A stretch of 64,000 nucleotides of DNA from Sorangiineae bacterium NIC37A_2 (GTDB taxonomy: Bacteria > Myxococcota_A > Polyangia > Polyangiales > Polyangiaceae): positions 1 to 64,000 of the forward strand of contig NASX01000021.1 of the NCBI GenBank assembly GCA_002085155.1. Direction: 5' to 3'. Under the pieces are notes generated by a model. It saw nothing but the letters and a program-made list of their open reading frames with translations, ran no database searches and was not told where the DNA came from. Made by a program: the position numbers and the translations under genes. This document shows positions 17,882 to 27,171 of this stretch, piece after piece; the first letter of the stretch is position 1, and every line of letters starts with the position of its first letter.

Positions 17882-19692
17882 GGGCTCACCGGGAGGGGGG
17901 CAGCGGGGATTTCGAGTTCGGCGAGGCGAGCGAGCTCGCCTTCGAGGCGTTGCTCGCGGGCGAAGGCGGCGTAGAGGCCATCATGGGCGAGGAGCTCGGC
18001 GTGAGTACCGCTCTCGACGATCTTTCCTTCGTCAAGGACCAAGATGCGGTCGCAGCGCTCCGCGGCGACGACGCGGTGAGTGATCAGGATCACGCCTCGT
18101 TCCGCGCGCTGCTCGTCGATCGCCTCGAGAATGCCGCGTTCGGTCCTGGCGTCGACGGCGCTCAGCGGATCGTCGAGCACGAGGATTTGGGGGCCGAGCA
18201 CGAAGGCGGCGCCGAGCGCAACTCGTTGCTTCTGGCCTCCGGAGAGCTGCACGCCGCGCTCTCCGACCACGGTGTCGAGGCCATCGGGGAGCGATAAGAG
18301 CTCGTCGAGGACGTGGGCCCGCCGAGCCGCCTCTTTCACGATCCGCTCCTTCTCTTTCGGATCGACATCTTCGAGAGCGAGCGCGATGTTCTCTGCGGCA
18401 GTGGTCGAAAATAGGAACGGATCCTGCTGCGCGTAGCCGATCGCTTTGCGCACTGTGCGGAGGGGAAGATCGCAGACGTCGACTCCGTCTAAGAACACCG
18501 TGCCAGGTGGGGTCGGAAGGAGCCGCGGTAAGAGGCGCGCGAGGCTCGACTTCCCACAGCCAGTTTTCCCCACGATGGCGACACTGGAGCCAACCGGGAG
18601 CTCGAAGCTCACGTCCCGCAGGATGGGCCGGTCGCCGATGGAGTACGAGAGGTGCCTGACAGACAAGCTGCCCTTCACCTCCGCGGGGGCGGGCAAGGGG
18701 CCGTCTTCGATGTCCGGCTGCGTCGCGAAGATCTCGCTGAGTCGGCTGTAAGCGGCGCGCCCCCGTTGCACGAGGCCGACCAGGAAACCAAGCGCCATGA
18801 GCGGCCAGGTGAGGCGGCCGAGGGCTCGGAAGAAGGCGAGGAAGCCGCCGCCATCGATTTCTCCGCGCACCAAGAGAATTCCCCCGTACCAGAACACAAC
18901 CAGGAGGCCGATCGAGGTGATCCCCTGCATGACCGGACCCATCGAGCCGCGCACGCGGGCAAGGTCGAGACTCTTCTCGAGGTAGTCACTGTTGACCTCT
19001 TCGAAGCGAGCCGTTTGGTCCGCCTCGAGATCAAAGGCGCGCACGACGCGAGCGCCACTGATGCTGGTCTGGACCATGGCGCTCATTTTCCCGAGGGCGT
19101 CCTGGTTGCCCTTCTGGCGACCGTAGAGGTTCAACGAGAAGCGTCGTGTCACATAAAAAAGCAGCGGAATCGGTGACATGGCTGCCAGCGTCAGCGGCAC
19201 CGAGATCGAGAGCGTGACAGCAGCCGCGCTCACCAGCGCGAACACCGTATTGACCGCGTTGAGCGCGCCAAACCCGAGCAAGAGGCGCACATGGGTCAGG
19301 TCGTTGGTCGCTCGGCTCATCACTTCGCCGACCGGCATGCGCTGGAAGAAGCTCGGCCCGAGTTTGTGGATGTGACCGAGCAGTGCGCTTCTGAGCTCAT
19401 ACTCAGAGATCCGTCCAGCGTTGAAGACGACGACGCGGGAGAGGACCCGGATGCCGAAGGCGACGAGAGAAACGGCGGCGAGCCAGATGCCGATCTCGAG
19501 CGCGGCGGAGCTCTCTCCGCTGGTCGCGAGGTTGATCGCGTGGGCCAGGCGCGTGTCAAACCAGTACTGAGAGTATTGGTAGAGACCGAGCAAGACGATC
19601 CCGAACAAATAGCGCGGGATGTTGCGGCGCATTTGCCCGGTCAGGGTCACCGGAATCGAATCGGTCCCGGGCGAGGGAACGGCGGTAGTCAC
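17878..19692 (-). CDS. ABC exporter half-transporter, degenerate Walker B subunit
   Basis: About 604 residues with an N-terminal six-helix membrane domain and an ATPase domain: Walker A GKTGCGKSS, canonical signature LSGGQKQR, Walker B ILVLDDPLSAVDA with Asp where the catalytic Glu normally sits, and THRVVAAE. The open frame runs to 19905 inside the barrel-protein gene; I prefer the GTG at 19692 (VTTAVPSPGTD), eight bases after that gene's stop. An internal ATG at 19632 (MRRNIPRYLFG) is an alternative. It is coupled to the second subunit and lies directly behind the Omp85 gene on the same strand. Confidence 0.9.
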   Translation of the reverse strand: MTTAVPSPGTDSIPVTLTGQMRRNIPRYLFGIVLLGLYQYSQYWFDTRLAHAINLATSGESSAALEIGIWLAAVSLVAFGIRVLSRVVVFNAGRISEYELRSALLGHIHKLGPSFFQRMPVGEVMSRATNDLTHVRLLLGFGALNAVNTVFALVSAAAVTLSISVPLTLAAMSPIPLLFYVTRRFSLNLYGRQKGNQDALGKMSAMVQTSISGARVVRAFDLEADQTARFEEVNSDYLEKSLDLARVRGSMGPVMQGITSIGLLVVFWYGGILLVRGEIDGGGFLAFFRALGRLTWPLMALGFLVGLVQRGRAAYSRLSEIFATQPDIEDGPLPAPAEVKGSLSVRHLSYSIGDRPILRDVSFELPVGSSVAIVGKTGCGKSSLARLLPRLLPTPPGTVFLDGVDVCDLPLRTVRKAIGYAQQDPFLFSTTAAENIALALEDVDPKEKERIVKEAARRAHVLDELLSLPDGLDTVVGERGVQLSGGQKQRVALGAAFVLGPQILVLDDPLSAVDARTERGILEAIDEQRAERGVILITHRVVAAERCDRILVLDEGKIVESGTHAELLAHDGLYAAFAREQRLEGELARLAELEIPAAPLPVSP

Positions 19693-19700
19693 GGGGTTTC

Positions 19701-22700
19701 TCAGAAGTAGCCGATGCTGAAGCTGAAGGCGCCCAGATCCTCCCAGGACCTTTGGCGGGGACGATCGGGGAAGAGGGTGTCGAGCACGCGATCCACGTTG
19801 AACCCGTAGTCGAAGACGAGGGGCCCGATGGGCGTCTGATAGCGCAATCCGGTCCCGACGGCATAGCGCATCGCAAAGAGATCGAAGGCGGCTCGATCCA
19901 CCCAAAGATTTCCGGCGTCGAGGAAGATCGCTGTCTCGAGGTTGCGCGCGATGGGAATACGCAGCTCGAGGCGAGGGTTCCAGAACAGGTCGCCGCCGCG
20001 GAGGACGACCTCATTGATAGTGAGACCAGAATCGGGGTCGAGCAGGAGCTCGGCCACGTCCTGGGGCACCATGGAGTCCTGGGTGAAGCCGCGGATGGTC
20101 TCGACCCCGCCCATGAAGAAGAGACGGTCGGGATAGGTACGGGAGTCTTGGTCCAGGTGTTGGATCATCCCGGCGCGCAAACCGAAGGCCACGACGAGCC
20201 CGGAGTCCCCCAGCGGAATGTAGCCGCCGAAGCGACCGCTCAGGCGCAAGAGCTCGCTGCAGGTGGGGTCGAAGGGACTCGCGGCGCCTCCTGTACAGTT
20301 GTCGGTGCCCTCTGTCGGAACGGCAGTCACGTGCTCGACGCCGAGGGAGAGGATGGTCCCTCGCGTGGGGCCGAGGGCGCGATCGCGCCGGTCCCAGGTC
20401 CCGCTCAGCTCTTGAGCGAAGGCGATACTCTCACCTTCAGGCACGCGGATGTTCGGGTTGTCGCGGATGATCTCCTCGAGGTCTTCGAGGTCGCCGGTGA
20501 GCGCGAGCAGGGAGACGTCGTTGCGCTCGATGGAGGCGCGCAAGCTGTAAGTGAAAAGGCGGCTCGGGCGATAGAGGAGCCGCGGCTGGAAAGCGTCGCG
20601 TGTGATCGAGTAGTCGCGCTGGTTGTCGCGGAAGTCGAGCGCCTCGAGCTCGAAGCGGAAGCGGGGACCGAGCCCAGTCTCTGGGAGCGACAGCGAGATG
20701 CTGTTGCGTCGCTCCAGGAGCTCCGCGAGGTCGAGCGCTTCGTAACGGGAGCGGACGTCGGATTCGACGATCAGAAACGGCGGTCTGAGGCCGAGCTGGG
20801 AGCGAACGACGAGCTGAATGGCGCGGCCTCCGATGTTTCGGTGTCCATACTCGAAGCCGATACGGAAGCCGTCGCCCGTCGAGAAGCCGCCTTTGATGTC
20901 GAGGTACTGCGGCATGCGCTCGCTGACCGAGACGACGACGACTTTCTCTCGCGCGGGGACACGCGGATCTTCGAGGCCGACCGCGACGCTGGTGAAGACG
21001 CCGAGGGCCTCGATCTGGTCTTGAGTGGAGCGGATCAGGCTCTTTCGGTAGAATCCCCCGGGCTTGAGCGTGATGCGCTTGCGGATGAGCTCGGCATGGG
21101 TCCGGCTCGCGCCCTGGATGACGATGCGCGATACGCGGACCTGTTTGCGTTCGGCGACGACGATCTGGAGCCTGGCGCGGGTCCCGTCGCGAGAGAGTTC
21201 GATGGAGCTCTCGATGTCCGCGAAGGCGAACCCCTCTTCGAGATAGAGGTCGCGCAGGCGGGCCACGGCGCGCTCGACCTCGGAGCGACCGAGGGGTGCG
21301 TTCTTTTCGAGCCCCAGCGCCTCCTCGACCCGCTGGCGGGTGAAGTGTTCGTTGCCCGAGATGGCGATCTCGTAGAGGTAAGCGCGCGGGCCCGGGATGA
21401 TCGGGAGCGAGAGGAGCGCTTCTGTCTCACAGCGCACGCGCGGCCCCGGGACACAGGTCAAGATCTCGGCTGTTTCTTGTTCTTTGGGCGCTTCGCAGCT
21501 CGCCTTGGGCACCAGGCGAGGTCCCGAGGTTCGGCACTCGCCGGGCTGGGTCCCCGGAAGACACGCGCGCCTCGAGAGCGTCACGGGGCCGACCCGCGCG
21601 CTCAAATAGCCTTCGGACTGGAGCAGTGAGCGCAAATGTTCACTCACCTTGTCATAAGCGTCCCGTGAATAGCTGGTGTACGGCGCCGCGCGCAGCGGAC
21701 TCGGCTCCGAACTCGGTCGTCCTGTGAGCTCCCGCTCGACGCTCCCGGGGTGGACTGCGCTCAGGATATCCGGTTCGGGGAACTGCTCCCGAAGGACGCC
21801 ATCGATCTCGTTTTCGATCTGGCGCTCTGTCTTGATCCCTTCGAGACAAGGAAAGCGGCGGGCGACGACAGTGACCCTCTCGCCTTCGCTGACGCGCACG
21901 TAGAGCGTGCTCTCGAGGCCATCCTTCGAGTCGAAACGGCGAGAGTTCGTGCGCACGTCGAAGAACCCATGCTTGGCATAAAAGTCCCGAATTTCGCCTT
22001 CGAGGAGATCGAGGGAGGCTTGACCCTTGTCGGCCAAGTCGACCATGTCGATCAGGGTCTTCGCGTCGAACGTTCGATTCCCTTCGAGATGGACCCGAAA
22101 GCGGGGGCCCGGCCAGAGCATGACGGAAACGACGCGCCCCGGCTTGGCTTCGACTTCGACGCGGGCTTCGAAAAAGCCGCTCTCCCTGAGCTTCTTCTCG
22201 AGCTCTTGGCGCGCCTCGGTGAGCGCCTCCTGGTCGAGGACGTCCCCTACCCGAAGTGAAAAGTCGCGGACCAATCCGCCGAGCGCCGGGTGATGGGCCT
22301 CTGTGTCCACGCGCATCGAGATTTTCGCGATCCGATCAGGCTCACCTGCCTCGACCTGCACTCGGAGCACGACCTGCATCGGATCGTCAGTGGGCTCGGG
22401 GCGTGCTGTGATCTGGGCGCTGCCGAATCCGATACGCTCGTGAGCGAGGCGGAGTGACTTGACGGCCTGGGTAAGGCTACGGCTCGTGACCTCGTCGCCG
22501 TCCTTGAGTCCGAAACTTTGAAGCGACGCGGAGCCATCGAGCCGTGAACCTTTGATGTCGACCGTGCTCACGATGCGACGCGGTTCAGCCCAAACGACGA
22601 GCGCAATGCCTTCGGACGAGATCTGGTACTCCGCGCGCACCTCTGCGAAGCGCCCGGTTTGAGTGAGCTCGATCATGGCGCGGCGTGCCGTTTCTCCGGT

Positions 22701-22904
22701 GGACAGGTCGCCCGGCTGAACGCTGCGCAAGGTGAGCCGCTCCGGCCAAAGGGGCCCGATCGTCTCCGCGTGGACGGCGCTGATGGGGCGGCCTTCGAGG
22801 ATCTCGTCCTCAGCCATGGGCTCGAGCTCGAGGCGCGTCTCCGCGTGGCCTGAATGGGCGAGCGTGAGAAGCGCTAGGAAAGCCGCTTTTCCGAAGCGCG
22901 CCAC
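19701..22904 (-). CDS. Omp85-family outer membrane protein, BamA/TamA-like, with Cys-rich insert
   Basis: About 1067 residues. A GTG at 22904 preceded by GAGGA gives the signal peptide VARFGKAAFLALLTLAHSGHA; the open frame to 23165 would cover the divergent gene's start. The N-terminal half contains several POTRA-like repeats (for example FRVHLEGNRTFDAKTL, YEIAISGNEHFTRQRVEEAL, SRIVIQGASRTHAELIRKR). The C-terminal half is a surface-antigen barrel ending in FSFSIGYF, a Phe-terminated beta-signal. It inserts or assembles outer membrane proteins. It is longer than typical BamA (about 800), partly through a Cys-rich stretch encoded at about 21400-21620. BamA and TamA cannot be separated with confidence. 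Confidence 0.88.
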   Translation of the reverse strand: MARFGKAAFLALLTLAHSGHAETRLELEPMAEDEILEGRPISAVHAETIGPLWPERLTLRSVQPGDLSTGETARRAMIELTQTGRFAEVRAEYQISSEGIALVVWAEPRRIVSTVDIKGSRLDGSASLQSFGLKDGDEVTSRSLTQAVKSLRLAHERIGFGSAQITARPEPTDDPMQVVLRVQVEAGEPDRIAKISMRVDTEAHHPALGGLVRDFSLRVGDVLDQEALTEARQELEKKLRESGFFEARVEVEAKPGRVVSVMLWPGPRFRVHLEGNRTFDAKTLIDMVDLADKGQASLDLLEGEIRDFYAKHGFFDVRTNSRRFDSKDGLESTLYVRVSEGERVTVVARRFPCLEGIKTERQIENEIDGVLREQFPEPDILSAVHPGSVERELTGRPSSEPSPLRAAPYTSYSRDAYDKVSEHLRSLLQSEGYLSARVGPVTLSRRACLPGTQPGECRTSGPRLVPKASCEAPKEQETAEILTCVPGPRVRCETEALLSLPIIPGPRAYLYEIAISGNEHFTRQRVEEALGLEKNAPLGRSEVERAVARLRDLYLEEGFAFADIESSIELSRDGTRARLQIVVAERKQVRVSRIVIQGASRTHAELIRKRITLKPGGFYRKSLIRSTQDQIEALGVFTSVAVGLEDPRVPAREKVVVVSVSERMPQYLDIKGGFSTGDGFRIGFEYGHRNIGGRAIQLVVRSQLGLRPPFLIVESDVRSRYEALDLAELLERRNSISLSLPETGLGPRFRFELEALDFRDNQRDYSITRDAFQPRLLYRPSRLFTYSLRASIERNDVSLLALTGDLEDLEEIIRDNPNIRVPEGESIAFAQELSGTWDRRDRALGPTRGTILSLGVEHVTAVPTEGTDNCTGGAASPFDPTCSELLRLSGRFGGYIPLGDSGLVVAFGLRAGMIQHLDQDSRTYPDRLFFMGGVETIRGFTQDSMVPQDVAELLLDPDSGLTINEVVLRGGDLFWNPRLELRIPIARNLETAIFLDAGNLWVDRAAFDLFAMRYAVGTGLRYQTPIGPLVFDYGFNVDRVLDTLFPDRPRQRSWEDLGAFSFSIGYF

Positions 22905-23024
22905 AAGTCCTCGGCGCAGCCGAACCGCCCAGCTCTCCGTCCGCGCGAGCGAGCTGCCTAGCCGAGAAACAGCCGGAAGAGCTCCATCCCCCAAACCTTT
23001 TGCCACCTTGACGGCCCTGTCGTA

Positions 23025-24383
23025 GTGGGTCACTTCGTGGAAGCCGTCTCGTCCGGACCCGAAACCCTCCCCCAGAAGAAACGCCGCTCGAAGCGGCTTC
23101 TGGTCCTCATCGCTCTGTTCGGCCTGATCCCGTCCGCGATCTTGGGGCTTTGGATCTTCGTGCATTCAGTGCCCTGGGCGGGTCCACTCGTGGCGAACTC
23201 GCTGCGCCGCGTCATCGGCAAGGACAACGTCGCACGACTCGAGGATTTCGTCTATGCGATCGAGGACCGTATCAATCGCTCGACGAAGGCCAATGAGCGA
23301 CCACGGAGCTATTGGAAAGTTCCCCCGACGCCGCCTCCGGCTCCGGTGGCGCCCGCTCCGCCGCCGAGTGACGAGAGCGCTCAGGCCGAAGCGAGTGAGC
23401 CGGCTACGCCTGAGATTCCGCCTTTTGCTCCTGAATCGAAGGGGCCCTTTGCGGGAGGCTACGGCGCTGAAGGCGATGGCGTGTGGGTTCCGATGGTCGA
23501 CCCCAGGAGGCCGAACGAGTCGCCCCGCCTGTACAAGACCTTGATCCATCCGGATAAGAGCCGGAGCTGGGCGGAGCTCTTCGTCGTCGCTGTCGATCTC
23601 AGACAGGTCGAAGTGCTCCCCGTGCTAGGTTACCAAGAGCCCCGTACCGAGAAACCCGAAGCGGCAGGATACGTGCGCACAGCCAAGATCCCCGAGAAGC
23701 ACTACGACGCGCTGCTCGGGGCGTTCAACGGTGGCTTCATGGCGGAGCACGGCGGATACGGCTTCTTCTTCGACGGCATCACCTTCCTCGATCCGAAGCC
23801 GGAGGCGTGCACGCTTGCCCGCTTCAAAGATGGCTCGATCGAGATCGCGACCTGGACCCGCATCGCCGAACGCGCCTCCGACATGGTTTGGTACCGTCAG
23901 GCTCCCGCCTGCATGATTGAGGATGGCGAGATGCATCCGTTCCTGAAGGTCCACCAAGCTCGCAAATGGGGCGCGACCCTCGACGGCAATACGGTGATTC
24001 GGCGGAGCGCCGTGGGTTTGAGTGAAGACAAGAAAATCCTCTACGTCGGCATCACGAACCACACGACTGCGAAGGTGCTCGCCGCGGGCATGCAGCACGT
24101 GGGCTCCCACGTCGTAGCCCAGATGGACGTGAACTGGTCCTATCCGAAGTTCGTCACCTACGAGCCGGATAAACAGGGCGTCTTGCGCCCGATCGCCCTC
24201 GCGGAGGGCTTCGAGTTCTCCCAGAACCTCTACCTCCGTGAGCGTTCGATGCGGGACTTCTTCTACCTCGCGCGCAAGGAAGAGGTCGCGAGCGAAGAGC
24301 CCGAAAAGAAGACGGACACAAACGAAGCCGAAGAGAGTGCGAGCCAGGATTCAGGGAGCGAAGCGGCGGCGCCCGCTCCCTGA
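23025..24383 (+). CDS. Membrane-anchored NAGPA-like phosphodiester glycosidase domain protein
   Basis: A 452-residue protein with one N-terminal membrane helix (LLVLIALFGLIPSAILGLWIF, residues about 25-45), a Pro/Ala-rich linker (about 100-145), and a domain carrying GAFNGGFMAEHGGYGFFFDG, RSAVGLSEDKKILYVGI and MDVNWSYPKFVTY, the pattern of the NAGPA/phosphodiester glycosidase family. An acidic, disordered C-terminal tail follows. It should act at the outer face of the inner membrane on a glycan or glycolipid, but the substrate is unknown. The GTG start lies 120 bases from the divergent Omp85 start. It separates that gene from ompH/skp. Confidence 0.8.
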   Translation: MGHFVEAVSSGPETLPQKKRRSKRLLVLIALFGLIPSAILGLWIFVHSVPWAGPLVANSLRRVIGKDNVARLEDFVYAIEDRINRSTKANERPRSYWKVPPTPPPAPVAPAPPPSDESAQAEASEPATPEIPPFAPESKGPFAGGYGAEGDGVWVPMVDPRRPNESPRLYKTLIHPDKSRSWAELFVVAVDLRQVEVLPVLGYQEPRTEKPEAAGYVRTAKIPEKHYDALLGAFNGGFMAEHGGYGFFFDGITFLDPKPEACTLARFKDGSIEIATWTRIAERASDMVWYRQAPACMIEDGEMHPFLKVHQARKWGATLDGNTVIRRSAVGLSEDKKILYVGITNHTTAKVLAAGMQHVGSHVVAQMDVNWSYPKFVTYEPDKQGVLRPIALAEGFEFSQNLYLRERSMRDFFYLARKEEVASEEPEKKTDTNEAEESASQDSGSEAAAPAP

Positions 24384-24430
24384 ACGATCATCAACTGGCT
24401 GTCCGCGGCGCCTCCCGCCGAGAACTTGTC

Positions 24431-25069
24431 TTACTTCTTGGGAGCGGCGGGAGCCGGCGCCGCCGGAGCGGGTGCGGCAGGGGCCGGGGTGCTCGCCTTC
24501 GGCGCGGGGGCCGGAGCCGGTTGCGCGCTCGGAGCGGCGCCGCTGTTGTACATGGTGATGACGCGATCGGTGACCTCAAGGTCGCTGCGCACGTAGGGCA
24601 CGGCCTGGTGGTCGACGATCATGTCGTACCCTTCCTGGGTGGCGAGGCGGCGGATCAGACCGAGCGTCTTTTCGTAAATCGGCTTCGTGAGCTCGTTCTG
24701 CTTCGCCTGGAGCTCTTGGTTGAACTGAACGAAGAGCTGCTGGAGCGCGACCATCTCCTGCTGCCAGGTCTCGGCTCGGCGCTGCAGAGCCTCGGCGCTG
24801 AGGACACCGCGCTGCTTCTCGATGTCAGCGCGCTCAGCCTCGAGCTCCTGCTGCTTCGCGTTCAGCTCGCGCTGCTTCGCCTCGAAGATCTTCTTGAGGG
24901 TAGCCTGCATGCGGAGGCCATCTTCCGTTTCCATCATGGCCCTTTGGGTGTCGACCACGGCGATGCGCATCTCAGCGAGAGCAGATCCGCTCAGGGAGAG
25001 TGCGACGAGCGCGGGGCTCATGAGCCCAAGAAGACGGCGAAGGGAGCGAGGGGAGCGAAGGAGGTTCAT
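24431..25069 (-). CDS. OmpH/Skp-family periplasmic chaperone
   Basis: A 212-residue protein with a signal peptide (membrane stretch LLGLMSPALVALSLSGSALA), MRIAVVDTQRAMMETEDGLR at the start of the mature chain, a long coiled coil (KKIFEAKQRELNAKQQELEAERADIE) and the C-terminal LIRRLATQEGYDMIVDHQAVPYV block typical of OmpH/Skp. The last 40 residues are an Ala/Pro low-complexity tail not found in E. coli Skp. It would hold unfolded outer membrane proteins for the Omp85 machine. Its gene reads in the same direction as the Omp85 gene but with the NAGPA-like gene inserted between. Confidence 0.88.
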   Translation of the reverse strand: MNLLRSPRSLRRLLGLMSPALVALSLSGSALAEMRIAVVDTQRAMMETEDGLRMQATLKKIFEAKQRELNAKQQELEAERADIEKQRGVLSAEALQRRAETWQQEMVALQQLFVQFNQELQAKQNELTKPIYEKTLGLIRRLATQEGYDMIVDHQAVPYVRSDLEVTDRVITMYNSGAAPSAQPAPAPAPKASTPAPAAPAPAAPAPAAPKK

Positions 25070-25109
25070 GCGAAGGACGGCTTAGCCATCGCTCGCCCCT
25101 ACAGTCAAA

Positions 25110-26251
25110 TCAGCCGTCCTTTTTGGGTCGGTCCTGGGGCGAAGCCTCTAAACCCTTGTCCTCGTTCAGGTTCCTCATCGCCGTGGCCATGTTCTCGACG
25201 AGGGAAACCAGCCCCGGATAGTTCATTTCTCGCGGTCCGAGCACGCCGAGGGCCCCCTGGACCCCGGCTTCTTGCTCGAACCCGGCCGCGATCAGGCTGA
25301 GGGACTCATCCGGGGCCATTTCGGCCTCACGCCCCAGAAATACCTGAACTCGCTCTGAGCCGAGGACGCGGTCGAGCAGGCGGATCAGCCGCTCGCGGTC
25401 TTCGAGGACGATGAGCAGCTGCCGGGTGCGCTCGGCGTCGCCCCCCTTTTCGAGCAGGCTGCCCCGGCCCGTGATGATGAGCTCCTGGGAGGGGCCGAGC
25501 TCGGCGACAGTCTTTCGAAGAAGGGCGTCGCCGAGCAGTCGCAGCTCGGCGACGTCGCGGGTGTCGCGCTCGGCAAGGGCTGCCAGATGTGCCCGAACCT
25601 CAATGAGGGTTCGGCCTCGGGTGAGTTTTTTTTTTCGTCGAGCAAGTTATGGAGGCGCTCGAGAGAGGGCGGGTCGAGGGGAGAGTCGAGCCGGATGAAA
25701 CGGTTCTCGACGGTGGCGTCGTCGAGCACAATCACTGCTAACAATTCGCTCGGTCGTGTGGGGATGAAGCGGATTGTGCGGATGGTGCTCGAGGTGGTCC
25801 GGCTGCGGAGCACGAGGGCCGGGCGATGGGACAGGTCGGCGAGGAGCCCCCCGAGCGCTTCGGCGAAACGGGCTTCGAGGGCCGCGCCGCGGTGTGCCTG
25901 GAAAAAGGCGCGAATCCGCTCCGCGGTCTCGGGCGGGACATTCTCGACGCGCATGAGCGCGTCGACGTAAAGGCGAAGGGCCCGCTCCGTCGGTAAGCGG
26001 CCCGCCGATGTGTGGGGCTGTGTAAGGAAATCTTCTTCCTCGAGCTCCTTCAGGACGTGCCGAATCGTCGCAGGTGAAAGATCGAGGCCATATGTTTCCG
26101 CAAGAGTGCGGCTTCCGCTCGGTAGGCCCGTTCTTATGTATTCGGTGACGACGGCATAAAGAACCTGCGTGCGTCGATCAGAGAGGCCTTTCGAAGCTCT
26201 GTCGAACTTCGAGGCGAGAGGGAGCCGAGGACCTGCTTTGCTTTTGGCCAA
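25110..26251 (-). pseudogene. hrcA: hrcA heat-shock repressor gene, frame broken at an A10 run
   Basis: The gene for heat-inducible repressor HrcA spans two frames. The first (26251 to about 25636) has the winged helix with GSRTLAETYGLDLSPATIRHVLKELEEEDFLTQPHTSAGRLPTERALRLYVD. The rest continues in another frame: AELRLLGDALL-like sequence, LIITGRGSLLEKGGDAERTRQLL, FLGREAEMAPDESLSLIAAGFEQEAG and GPREMNYPGLVSLVE to the stop at 25110. The switch coincides with ten A residues on the coding strand (25635-25626); one extra A restores an open frame of roughly 380 codons. Sequencing error, mutation, or transcriptional slippage are all possible. No CIRCE element is seen in the window, and no dnaK/grpE neighbour. 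Confidence 0.88.
25626..25635 (-). other. A10 homopolymer inside hrcA
   Basis: Ten consecutive T on the plus strand (A on the hrcA coding strand), by far the longest homopolymer of A or T I noticed in this GC-rich window. It sits exactly where the HrcA homology changes frame, encoding DEKK before the shift. Runs of nine or more A are known transcriptional slippage sites and also mutational hot spots. Confidence 0.9.
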
Positions 26252-26274
26252 AGGAGAAGAACTCTTCCGAAATC

Positions 26275-26303
26275 TTGACAGGGTTTGTAGGGGCCAGGAT
26301 GAT
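26275..26303 (+). promoter_or_regulatory. Sigma70-like promoter for the receiver-protein operon
   Basis: TTGACA (26275-26280), a 17-base spacer and GATGAT (26298-26303) lie 40 bases upstream of the GTG start at 26344, which is preceded by AGGAG (26334-26338). The -35 box is perfect and the -10 box matches TATAAT at four of six positions. Confidence 0.5.
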
Positions 26304-26343
26304 TTGAGCCGGATTCGAGAGACACGTTCGTTCAGGAGACCCG

Positions 26344-27171
26344 GTGACCATTAAGCTTTTAGCCGTTGACGATAGTAGCACCATGCGCAAAGTCCTCGGC
26401 ATCACCTTCGCCGGCGACGGCTTTCAAATCACGACCTGCCAGAATCGCGCTGAAGCGCTCGAGGCTGCGCGGACGGATGCTCCCGCGATCGCCCTCGTCG
26501 ACGCCTACTTGGCCGGCGATAGCGGCTATGAGCTTTGTGCTGAGCTGCGCAAGACGGTCCCGGGCCTGCCCGTGGTCATCTTGACGAGCAAGCAGCGTGG
26601 CTATGACGAGGCCGCGGCGAAGGCCGCGGGAGCCATCGGGAATTTCGACAAGCCCTTCGACTCGCAAAAGCTGATCGACAAGGTTCACTCGATCGTCGGA
26701 GAAGGAGCGCCCGCCGCTGTGCCGGAAGCCCGCGCTCCTCAAGCCACCCTCGCGGGTGGACTTTCGGCTCCGTCGACAGGCGCTGTAAGCATCGGCCGCG
26801 TCAATCTGACTTCCGCTCAGGTTCCGGCGCCGGCGTCTTCTTCTGCTTCTGCTTCTTCTGCAGCGCGCCCTGCGCCGCAGGCGGCACCTCGTCCGCTCGC
26901 TCCCGCTCCTTTCGCTTCCGAGGCGCCTCCCGTGAAGCCTGCGGCGGCGGCTCCGGTCGCTGCCTCGGCACCCGCGGCCGCGAAGTCGAGCGCGGCCCAG
27001 GCGGATTTCTCCGCGAAGCTGAGCGGGCTCGGTCTGTCCGCGGAGCAAGTCCAAGGTGTGCTCGCGCTCTCGAAGGACGTGATCGAGCAGGTCGTCTGGG
27101 AGGTCGTCCCGGCCCTTGCGGAGACGCTCATCCGTGAAGAGATCCGTCGGCTCACTGCCGACGCGAAGTGA
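26344..27171 (+). CDS. Response regulator with Ala/Pro linker and conserved C-terminal helix
   Basis: A 275-residue protein. Residues 1-120 form a receiver domain: acidic pair in LLAVDDSSTMRKV, phospho-acceptor Asp in ALVDAYLAGDSGYE, Thr in VVILTSKQ, Lys in NFDKPFD. About 100 residues of Ala/Pro/Ser-rich linker follow. The last 45 residues end in VIEQVVWEVVPALAETLIREEIRRL, an amphipathic helix recalling other deltaproteobacterial receiver proteins. No DNA-binding domain or enzymatic output is visible, so it probably acts by protein contact. Its stop overlaps the GTG of the FHA-GGDEF gene, suggesting a shared signalling pathway. Confidence 0.85.
   Translation: MTIKLLAVDDSSTMRKVLGITFAGDGFQITTCQNRAEALEAARTDAPAIALVDAYLAGDSGYELCAELRKTVPGLPVVILTSKQRGYDEAAAKAAGAIGNFDKPFDSQKLIDKVHSIVGEGAPAAVPEARAPQATLAGGLSAPSTGAVSIGRVNLTSAQVPAPASSSASASSAARPAPQAAPRPLAPAPFASEAPPVKPAAAAPVAASAPAAAKSSAAQADFSAKLSGLGLSAEQVQGVLALSKDVIEQVVWEVVPALAETLIREEIRRLTADAK

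Noticed and set aside
25626-25635. Poly-T run as an intrinsic terminator
   Set aside because: It has no GC-rich stem before it and lies inside the hrcA coding region.
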